Both the position numbers and the translations under genes were made by a program. This document shows positions 52,917 to 58,831 of a DNA stretch of 58,831 nucleotides, piece after piece. A model generated the notes under the pieces. That model made no database searches. It saw only the letters and a list, made by a program, of their open reading frames with translations, and had not been told where the DNA came from. Source of the stretch: Butyrivibrio sp. (GTDB taxonomy: Bacteria; Bacillota; Clostridia; Lachnospirales; Lachnospiraceae); the NCBI GenBank assembly GCA_024692165.1, contig JAILMY010000187.1, positions 1 to 58,831 on the forward strand, read 5' to 3'. Positions within the stretch are counted from its first letter, which is position 1. Every line of letters starts with the position of its first letter.

Positions 52917-53015
52917 TATAAAGATTAGAAAGGAGGAAGGTTTAAAATGAAAAATCTTCCAGCCCAATAAAGTATCGTCACTGCGGCATGCTCCCGGTGG
53001 TGGTGCTTTTTTTTT
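52917..53015 (+). ncRNA. Putative plus-strand leader-like transcript with short peptide
   Basis: A TATAAA at 52917-52922, an AGGAGGAAGG at 52931-52940, a seven-codon frame MKNLPAQ (ATG 52947 to TAA 52970), then a hairpin with arms CGTCACTG/TGGTGGTG and CGG/CCG (52976-53005) followed by nine T (53007-53015). A second hairpin of GGAAGGTTT with AAATCTTCC could occlude the start. This is the anatomy of an attenuator leader, but no plus-strand gene follows, so it may be a small RNA or a relic. No -35 is obvious. Basis is sequence only. Confidence 0.4.
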
Positions 53016-53044
53016 CTACCATGAAACCCCATTTGACAATCCTT

Positions 53045-53701
53045 TTAGTTTTGCAAAAGCCCCTCATCCAGAATCTTCCTGTATTCTTCAAAGGTGATGC
53101 GCTCACCGCCCATACTCTCCAGATGATCCGTATGGAACTGGCAGTCGATCATAAGAAAGCCGTTATCTTCAAGGAGCATTGAAAAAAGAATCAGTGCGAT
53201 CTTAGAGCCGTTCTCCTTCTCTGAATACATGCTCTCTCCAAAAAAGCACTTTCCAAGTCTCACACCGTAAAGTCCTCCGGCAAGTTCTCCGTCAACATAG
53301 GCTTCAAAGCACGAGGCCAGGCCCTTTTCAAAGAGAGAAAAGTAGGCCTTTTCCATGGCATCCGTAATCCAGGTGCCCTCCTTAAACTCTCTTTTTATCC
53401 TGCATCTGTGCATGGTGTCTGCAAAGTCACGATCAAGCCTAAAGTCAACTGCATGCTTTTTCATGTACTTACGCATTGAATGAGAAATATGCACCTTCCC
53501 CGGCCGTATGATAAATCTCTCCTTGGGACACCACCACATAATAGGCTGTCCCTCATTGTACCAGGGAAAAATACCGTTGCTGTAAGCAAGGACCAGTCTC
53601 TCCGGGGACAGGTCTCCCCCGATGGCCAAAAGCCCGTCATCCTCAGCCAGTGTAGGAAGGGGAAAAGATATTTCTTTTTCATCAAGTTGAAAAACAGGCA
53701 C
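53045..53701 (-). CDS. aat: Leucyl/phenylalanyl-tRNA--protein transferase
   Basis: Aat adds Leu or Phe to proteins with N-terminal Arg or Lys, making them N-degrons for ClpS-ClpAP. The 218-residue protein has the family signatures LAYSNGIFPWYNEGQPIMWW, ERFIIRPGKVHISHSMRKYM and GLYGVRLGKCFFGESMYSEK. Start is GTG at 53701 after GGAGAGCGTAA. It lies 12 bp downstream of clpA in the same orientation, making a functional unit with clpS and clpA. Confidence 0.95.
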   Translation of the reverse strand: MPVFQLDEKEISFPLPTLAEDDGLLAIGGDLSPERLVLAYSNGIFPWYNEGQPIMWWCPKERFIIRPGKVHISHSMRKYMKKHAVDFRLDRDFADTMHRCRIKREFKEGTWITDAMEKAYFSLFEKGLASCFEAYVDGELAGGLYGVRLGKCFFGESMYSEKENGSKIALILFSMLLEDNGFLMIDCQFHTDHLESMGGERITFEEYRKILDEGLLQN

Positions 53702-53713
53702 TTACGCTCTCCT

Positions 53714-55930
53714 TCACTTCCTGGCGGTTGTAGTTACAAATTCTCCGTTCTTAACGGAAATACTGATCTTTCCGCCATTCTTAAGCTTTCCAAACAGGAT
53801 TTCATCCACAAAAAGAGGCTTCACATCGTTTCTGATAACTCTGTCCACTTCTCTTGCTCCGAATTCCTGACTTATACCGCGCTTTTTCACCAGTTCTTTT
53901 GCCTTCTTATCAGCTGTGATCCTGATCTTCCTTCCCGCCAGCTGGTCAGAAAGCTCTAATAGCTTCTTCTCCACAACTCTGGTGGCCATATCCTCATCCA
54001 TGCTGTTAAATACAACCACTTTGTTCAGACGGTTTCTGAATTCAGGCTGGAAGGTGTGCTTGACCTCCTCCATAAGCACCGAGTTATCCTTACTGGTGCT
54101 GATAAAGCCTATTCCGCTCTTTCCAAGCTTGTTTGCTCCGGCATTAGAAGTCATGATAACAATGACGTTCCTGAAATCCGCCTTCCTTCCCTGGTTGTCT
54201 GTCAGGGTGGCATAATCCATAACCTGCAAAAGGACGTTGAATATATCAGGATGGGCCTTTTCAATCTCATCCAAAAGAAGCACAGCCGATGGGCTCTTTC
54301 TGATAGCCTCCGTCAGAATTCCACCTTCCTCATAGCCCACATAACCTGCAGGGGAGCCAATGAGCTTGGCAACAGCATGCTTCTCTCCGTACTCACTCAT
54401 GTCAAATCTTATAAGCTTAACCCCCAGCTCTTTTGCAAGGGTCCTTGCTATCTCAGTCTTTCCAACACCGGTGGGGCCTACAAACAGAAGACTTGCCAGA
54501 GGCTTGTTTTCCTCAATAAGTCCCGCCTTTGAAAATTTAACCGCGTTGACAACCTGGCTGATGGCCTCGTCCTGCCCGAAAATCTGACTCTTCAAACGCT
54601 TTTCCAAAGTTGCCAGGCCTGCATTATCATCAGTCTGAACCGTCTCGATAGGTACTCTGCAGATCTTGGTCAGAATCTCGTTGATAACAGCCTTATCAAC
54701 GGTTTGAGTCTTAGCCTCTGTAGGATGAAGCTTTCTGAATGAGCCGGCCTCATCGATAATATCTATGGCCTTATCCGGCAGGAATCTTTCGTTAATGTAT
54801 TTCGCACTCATCTTCACAGCGTACTCCAGCACATCCTTGCCATACTTAACGCCGTGATATTTCTCGTATTTGCTCTTAAGCCCCTTAAGGATCTCTATGG
54901 ACTCTTCCTCAGAGGGTTCCTTGATCTCCACGTTCTGGAAACGCCTTATAAGGCTCTTGTTCTTCTCAAAGTATTTCTTATACTCCTCAAAGGTTGTGGC
55001 ACCTATGAATCTGATATGGCCGTCGGATAAATAGGGCTTTAGCATATTTGATGCGTCAAAAGAACCTTCGCCCACCGCACCGGCTCCTGAGAGATTGTGG
55101 ATCTCATCGATATAGATTATGGGTCGTTCCTCCTTGCCAATCTCAGAAAGAACCCTTTTAAATCTCTTTTCAAAATCGCCTCTGTACTGGGTTCCTGCCA
55201 GCATTCCACCAAGATCAAGGGCAAAAACCTTAGCCCCCTTTATGGCGTCCGGTACCTGATCCTTCTTAAGAAGTTCCACCAGACCATAGGTTATGGCAGT
55301 CTTACCAACTCCCGGCTCACCGATGTGCAGAGGATTATTCTTATCTTTTCTGCAGAGGATCTGTATTGTCCTCTCAAGCTCCGTCTGTCTGCCGATGAGA
55401 GGATTCACATCCGTGAGGGTCTCGTTAAGGCAGGGCGCATAGAGCTTCCAGTTACTTGCCATGTCTCCTTCGCTGGGTTCGAGGCCCTCCTCTAAGGACT
55501 CTGCAATCTCATCTTCAATGATGGCCATCTCCTGCAAAAGATCAGCCTCAGAAACACTCTGCTGTTCCATGAAGTAAACTGCATAGCTGTTATCCAGATT
55601 AAAGATTGCGTGAACAAGATGCCTCACATGGATTTCGTTACTTCCGCTGCTGTAGGCACTTTGCCCTGCAAAGTTCAGCATTCCGGTAACGCCTATGGAA
55701 AGCTGTGTCTCGTTCCCCTTGCCCTTTTCCACATATTTTTTGATATAAGAAATAAGGCTTTTCTTAAGTACGGTTATGTCGCCGCCGCATTCCTTAAAGG
55801 CCTCACAAAAGACAGAGTCCTCCAATATCTTCAAAAGGACCATCTCCGGTGTGACATACTCATATTTATTATCTGAGGCATATTTTACTGCCTGCTGAAA
55901 AATGATAGAAGCTTCCTGTGACAGATTCAT
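53714..55930 (-). CDS. clpA: ATP-dependent Clp protease ATP-binding subunit ClpA
   Basis: A 738-residue AAA+ unfoldase that feeds substrates to ClpP. N-domain (about 1-145), first ATPase with GEPGVGKTA and IIYIDEIHNLSGAGA, second ATPase with GPTGVGKTEIA and VLLLDEIEKAHPDIFN. The IGF tripeptide in GKSGIGFISTS matches the ClpP-docking IGL/IGF loop. There is no ClpB/ClpC-type middle domain, so ClpA, not ClpC. The ATG at 55930 directly follows the clpS stop. clpP is not in the window. Confidence 0.95.
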   Translation of the reverse strand: MNLSQEASIIFQQAVKYASDNKYEYVTPEMVLLKILEDSVFCEAFKECGGDITVLKKSLISYIKKYVEKGKGNETQLSIGVTGMLNFAGQSAYSSGSNEIHVRHLVHAIFNLDNSYAVYFMEQQSVSEADLLQEMAIIEDEIAESLEEGLEPSEGDMASNWKLYAPCLNETLTDVNPLIGRQTELERTIQILCRKDKNNPLHIGEPGVGKTAITYGLVELLKKDQVPDAIKGAKVFALDLGGMLAGTQYRGDFEKRFKRVLSEIGKEERPIIYIDEIHNLSGAGAVGEGSFDASNMLKPYLSDGHIRFIGATTFEEYKKYFEKNKSLIRRFQNVEIKEPSEEESIEILKGLKSKYEKYHGVKYGKDVLEYAVKMSAKYINERFLPDKAIDIIDEAGSFRKLHPTEAKTQTVDKAVINEILTKICRVPIETVQTDDNAGLATLEKRLKSQIFGQDEAISQVVNAVKFSKAGLIEENKPLASLLFVGPTGVGKTEIARTLAKELGVKLIRFDMSEYGEKHAVAKLIGSPAGYVGYEEGGILTEAIRKSPSAVLLLDEIEKAHPDIFNVLLQVMDYATLTDNQGRKADFRNVIVIMTSNAGANKLGKSGIGFISTSKDNSVLMEEVKHTFQPEFRNRLNKVVVFNSMDEDMATRVVEKKLLELSDQLAGRKIRITADKKAKELVKKRGISQEFGAREVDRVIRNDVKPLFVDEILFGKLKNGGKISISVKNGEFVTTTARK

Positions 55931-56230
55931 TTATGCTTCCTCCAAAGTCATACGAAAAGGAAATCCCTGACTCTTTGCCCTGGACAGAGCAAGCCCCACC
56001 TTGGTTGCCGCGATATCATAAGGGTATTTGCCCACAACGGCCTGTCCCTTTTTGTGGACTCCCAGCATTATAGCCTGGGCTGTAACTTCGTCCTTATGAA
56101 AAATATCTATAAGTATTTCTACAACGAACTCCATGGTAGTGAAGTCGTCGTTGTGCATGACCACATTAAACTGCCTGGGTTCCTTGATTTTACTGCTGGT
56201 TCGTTCTTTTACCGAATCTTTTGTTGCCAT
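55931..56230 (-). CDS. clpS: Clp protease adaptor ClpS
   Basis: ClpS binds N-terminal Leu, Phe, Trp or Tyr and hands the substrate to ClpA. The 99-residue protein has the pocket motif VMHNDDFTTMEFVVEIL and the His in MLGVHKKGQAVVGKYP, as in characterised ClpS. I chose ATG 56230 after AAAGGTGAAAAAT; a GTG at 56239 is in frame. It ends one base before clpA starts, so both are translated together. Confidence 0.95.
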   Translation of the reverse strand: MATKDSVKERTSSKIKEPRQFNVVMHNDDFTTMEFVVEILIDIFHKDEVTAQAIMLGVHKKGQAVVGKYPYDIAATKVGLALSRAKSQGFPFRMTLEEA

Positions 56231-56359
56231 ATTTTTCACCTTTAGTTCATATTGTTTAATACAATTACCATGAGCTGTCTAATACTTATTATAACGCAAA
56301 AACTGTGAATAGCAGTGGATTTATGATAAGATGGTGGTTAGGTATTTGGAGGAAATCGT

Positions 56360-57415
56360 ATGAAAAAAAGATATAGCTTCATGAACCTCTTAAGGGCATT
56401 ATCCATGTTTTCCATCGTGTTCTATCACATGGTATTTACCCTTTATCTATACGGTATCAGGCAGCATGACAGCATTAAGTTCATGTTCAGCAACGCTAAC
56501 ATTCACATAGCCAAGATAGGTGTCAGCCTCTTTTTTATCTTATCCGGCTGCGGACTTATGCTATCCTCGGACAATGACCGCTTCAGCATAAAAGAGTTCT
56601 TTAAAAAGCGCTTTGTTAAGATTCTGATCCCCTTCTATGTGGTTTATTTTTTCAGTCTGATATTTCATATTGTGGCAGGGCATCTTACTTTGCCTCACCC
56701 CTTTGAAGAAAGGCATCTCAAGCCCTATAGCTTTTTATTTACCGTATTTGGTATGGACGGATATATGGACAGCTTTAAGATTCCTACCTGTTCCCTTGGT
56801 ATCGGTGAATGGTTTTTAGGCTGCCTTGTACTTATGTATTTGCTGTTTCCGATTCTTCGAATCTGCATGAGTAAACGCCCCTATACTACATTTGCCCTGG
56901 CAACCTTGTACTACGCTCTTATGATCATTAAATACTATGATTTTAAGGTTATTTCAACAGTTCCTATGTTCACCAACTTTCCTATCAAGGTGTACGACTT
57001 CATTCTTGGAATGTTCATAGCCAAGATTCTAAGTAAGCTGCCAAAGTGGTCAAGCCTTTTAGGACTTATAGTTATCATCTTTTTTGTGGTCTATCCAAAA
57101 GAGCTTCCGGGCATAGACAGTTATCAGATCGTTATCCAGAGCGTAGCGGTTTTCCTGGCATTCTACGGCATTGAAACATTTCTTGCAAATAAAGAGAAAT
57201 TCAACCTTGTGGTATCAAAGCTATGTGAATACTCCTATGAGTATTTCCTTCTTCACCACATAGTGATCACCTACATGCACATGAAGGGAATAAATACGGA
57301 GTTTACCAATATGGATATTCTCCTGCTATTTATTACAGAGATAATCCTGACCACTGCCCTGACCTTCTGTCTGAAGTTCATAACAAAGCTTATCTACAAA
57401 AAGCTCAAACTGTAA
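56360..57415 (+). CDS. Acyltransferase 3 family membrane protein
   Basis: A 351-residue membrane O-acyltransferase with ten or so helices. The N-terminus FMNLLRALSMFSIVFYHMVF has the family His and Arg; LGIGEWFLGCLVLMYLLFPI is also typical. Such enzymes acetylate or succinylate surface sugars. The ATG at 56360 follows GGAGGAAATCGT. It is divergent from clpS and ends in a bidirectional terminator. No other polysaccharide genes are beside it. Confidence 0.9.
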   Translation: MKKRYSFMNLLRALSMFSIVFYHMVFTLYLYGIRQHDSIKFMFSNANIHIAKIGVSLFFILSGCGLMLSSDNDRFSIKEFFKKRFVKILIPFYVVYFFSLIFHIVAGHLTLPHPFEERHLKPYSFLFTVFGMDGYMDSFKIPTCSLGIGEWFLGCLVLMYLLFPILRICMSKRPYTTFALATLYYALMIIKYYDFKVISTVPMFTNFPIKVYDFILGMFIAKILSKLPKWSSLLGLIVIIFFVVYPKELPGIDSYQIVIQSVAVFLAFYGIETFLANKEKFNLVVSKLCEYSYEYFLLHHIVITYMHMKGINTEFTNMDILLLFITEIILTTALTFCLKFITKLIYKKLKL

Positions 57416-57432
57416 TATTCAGGTCAATAAAG

Positions 57433-57471
57433 GAGGGAACAAATAGCTGATCATCAGTTGTTTGTTCCCTC
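57433..57471. terminator. Bidirectional terminator between convergent genes
   Basis: 11-bp stem GAGGGAACAAA/TTTGTTCCCTC (57433-57443 / 57461-57471) with an inner CTGAT/ATCAG stem, followed by ATTAATTTTTTT on the plus strand. Located between the acyltransferase and the small coiled protein genes. Confidence 0.88.
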
Positions 57472-57486
57472 ATTAATTTTTTTAAA

Positions 57487-57675
57487 TTATAAATCCTTTT
57501 TTCTATCATCTGCAATGATTGCCAGTGTTGCAGATATGTCATTTAATGTCTGAGTCATATTCTGAACCATAAGTTGCATCTTGAGAGCATCTGAAACATC
57601 CTCTTTTTTCATTCTCTCCTGCATTTCTCTAATTCTTTGCTGTTGCAAATTCGTTACTTCTGAAACTCTGCTCAT
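57487..57675 (-). CDS. Small helical (coiled-coil) protein
   Basis: A 62-residue, very helical protein with Gln/Met-rich heptads (VTNLQQQRIREMQERMKKED ... QLMVQNMTQTLNDISATLA). The ATG at 57675 follows GGAAAGGTGGTGTATTA. No family recognised; such small proteins are common in Lachnospiraceae genomes in my general experience, but I cannot assign a role. It is a single gene with a strong terminator. Confidence 0.7.
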   Translation of the reverse strand: MSRVSEVTNLQQQRIREMQERMKKEDVSDALKMQLMVQNMTQTLNDISATLAIIADDRKKDL

Positions 57676-57708
57676 TAATACACCACCTTTCCTAAACCCA
57701 TCCGAATA

Positions 57709-57734
57709 TAACGCACATATTCTTTATTGCGTTA
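57709..57734. promoter_or_regulatory. Inverted repeat in the upstream region of the small coiled protein
   Basis: TAACGCA (57709-57715) and TGCGTTA (57728-57734) form a perfect 7-bp inverted repeat with a 12-base spacer, 34 bases upstream of the start. It may be an operator. The rest of the 57676-57850 gap shows no coding frame. Confidence 0.4.
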
Positions 57735-57852
57735 CTAAATGTATTGTATCATGTTGTATGTTTCAGAATTATTATTTAATTATAAACATTTATCGCGAGT
57801 GCGCATCAGTTTAATCTTTTTAGTGTATGAAAAACTACATTTTTCACAGACT

Positions 57853-57882
57853 AAAAAGAGGTCATCCAAAAGGATGACCTCT
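57853..57882 (-). terminator. Intrinsic terminator of rny
   Basis: Minus-strand stem AGAGGTCATCC-TTTT-GGATGACCTCT (57857-57882) followed by TTTT. Located 33 bp beyond the rny stop. Confidence 0.92.
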
Positions 57883-57914
57883 CCACTACATTTTCGTCTT
57901 TAGTTTGCAGATTA

Positions 57915-58831
57915 TTACTTAGCGTAATCAGTTGCTCTGCTCTCTCTGATGATATTGACCTTGATCTGTCCGGGATATTCCATCTCGTCCTCGATCTTCT
58001 TGGCAATATCGCGAGCCATGAGAACCATATCTGCATCAGATACCTGTTCAGGAACTACCATTACTCTGACTTCTCGACCGGCCTGAATAGCAAATGAGTG
58101 ATCAACACCCTTAAAGCTATTAGTGATTTCTTCGAGTTCTTTTAATCTGGATGTGTAAGTTTCAAGAGTCTCTCTTCTAGCACCAGGTCTTGCTGATGAA
58201 ATTGTATCAGCAGCCTGCACAAGAACTGCTATAAGTGACTGTGGCTCTACGTCGCCGTGATGAGCCTCTACCGCATTTATTACTACCTGTGATTCCTTGT
58301 ACTTCTTACAGATATCTACACCAAGCTGAATATGTGAACCTTCAAGTTCATGGTCAACAGCCTTACCGATATCATGTAAAAGACCTGCTCTCTTAGCAAT
58401 TCTTACATCGAGTCCAAGCTCAGATGCAAGAAGTCCGCACAACTGTGCAACTTCTACAGAGTGCTTCAAGCAGTTCTGGCCATAGCTTGTTCTGAATTTC
58501 ATACGACCAAGAATCTTAATAACTTCAGGATGGAGACCATGAACACCAGCCTCAATAGCGGCATTCTCACCTTCCTCTTTGATCTTGGCAGCTACTTCCT
58601 TCTGTGCCTTCTCAACCATCTCCTCGATTCTTGCAGGATGGATACGTCCATCTACAATAAGTTTCTCCAGAGCGATTCTGGCAACTTCTCTACGGATTGG
58701 ATCAAAGCCTGAAATAACTACAGCCTCCGGTGTATCATCAATGATAAGATCTACACCGGTCATTGTTTCAAGGGTTCTAATGTTTCTTCCTTCTCTACCA
58801 ATGATTCTACCCTTCATCTCATCATTTGGCA
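57915..58831 (-). CDS. rny: Ribonuclease Y, C-terminal part (cut by window edge)
   Basis: RNase Y is the membrane-bound endonuclease that starts mRNA decay in many Firmicutes. The 305 residues seen begin within the KH domain ([20 protein letters not shown]) and contain the HD domain ([13 protein letters not shown] ... [20 protein letters not shown]). The C-terminus [10 protein letters not shown] is typical. The N-terminal membrane anchor and coiled coil lie beyond the window end, so the start is not seen. It ends in a strong terminator. Confidence 0.95.
   Translation of the reverse strand, partial: PNDEMKGRIIGREGRNIRTLETMTGVDLIIDDTPEAVVISGFDPIRREVARIALEKLIVDGRIHPARIEEMVEKAQKEVAAKIKEEGENAAIEAGVHGLHPEVIKILGRMKFRTSYGQNCLKHSVEVAQLCGLLASELGLDVRIAKRAGLLHDIGKAVDHELEGSHIQLGVDICKKYKESQVVINAVEAHHGDVEPQSLIAVLVQAADTISSARPGARRETLETYTSRLKELEEITNSFKGVDHSFAIQAGREVRVMVVPEQVSDADMVLMARDIAKKIEDEMEYPGQIKVNIIRESRATDYAK

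Noticed and set aside
52988-53182. Plus-strand frame beginning MLPVVVLFF, which looks like a branched-chain amino acid leader
   Set aside because: It has no ribosome binding site, starts inside a terminator hairpin, continues antisense through aat, and no ilv or leu gene follows.
1-58831. CRISPR array, prophage, insertion sequence or integrase
   Set aside because: No regularly spaced direct repeats, transposase, integrase or phage structural genes were seen.

Overview
This window is a chromosomal stretch of a low-to-mid GC Gram-positive anaerobe. It most likely comes from the Lachnospiraceae and looks Butyrivibrio- or Pseudobutyrivibrio-like. That placement is an inference from the gene content: a dimeric GlyRS, an unusual AlaRS-like protein, RNase Y, a CBS-DRTGG pyrophosphatase, the ACT/PFL pair, strong AGGAGG-type ribosome binding sites and the style of the protein sequences. 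Almost all genes lie on the minus strand. Plus-strand exceptions are a J-domain membrane protein, a tRNA-Gly, an acyltransferase and a possible short leader transcript. I see no phage, IS element or CRISPR array.

Layout in window order. 1-5.6 kb: AlaRS-like (cut by the edge), glyS, a lipoprotein, recO, era and a DUF4349-type lipoprotein. 5.6-12.5 kb: an M16C peptidase, a polytopic membrane protein, yebC and a CNNM/CorC-like CBS protein. 12.7-13.8 kb: the plus-strand membrane J-domain protein with an acidic repeat. 13.9-17 kb: a PTS operon (EIIA, EIICB, EIIA) and mscL with a zinc-ribbon tail. 17.1-17.4 kb: tRNA-Gly(CCC) joined to a nested inverted repeat. 17.4-29.1 kb: a long transport cluster that reads, in transcription order, GntR regulator, ABC ATPase, large ABC membrane protein, two MalF/MalG-type permeases, a HlyD-like adaptor, a MacB-core-like membrane protein, a large binding lipoprotein with a propeller-like N-terminus, and a YdcF-like protein.

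29.4-37.7 kb: PFL/ACT pair, MBL hydrolase, a long FtsA-like ATPase, coaE, a polA lacking an intact 5'-nuclease domain, and an anti-sigma-like zinc-finger protein. 37.7-42.2 kb: a GPH transporter and a GT-B-like protein preceded by a coupled short reading frame and nested inverted repeats, then an HD-GYP protein and tRNA-Leu(CAA). 42.2-46.7 kb: small proteins, a NUDIX hydrolase, a GT39-like membrane protein and a CBS-DRTGG pyrophosphatase. 46.8-53 kb: a heterodimeric ABC exporter, an RsmF-like rRNA methyltransferase, a DtxR/MntR-type regulator and a PspC protein. 53-56.3 kb: clpS-clpA-aat, a compact N-degron module. 56.3-58.8 kb: an acyltransferase, a small coiled protein and RNase Y (cut by the edge).

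The most unusual parts are the mixed importer/adaptor/MacB-like cluster, the tRNA-associated nested repeat, the regulatory region at 40.7-40.85 kb, the plus-strand leader-like element at 52.9-53.0 kb, the J-domain protein and the clpS-clpA-aat grouping. Statements about function are family-based inference unless the entry says otherwise.
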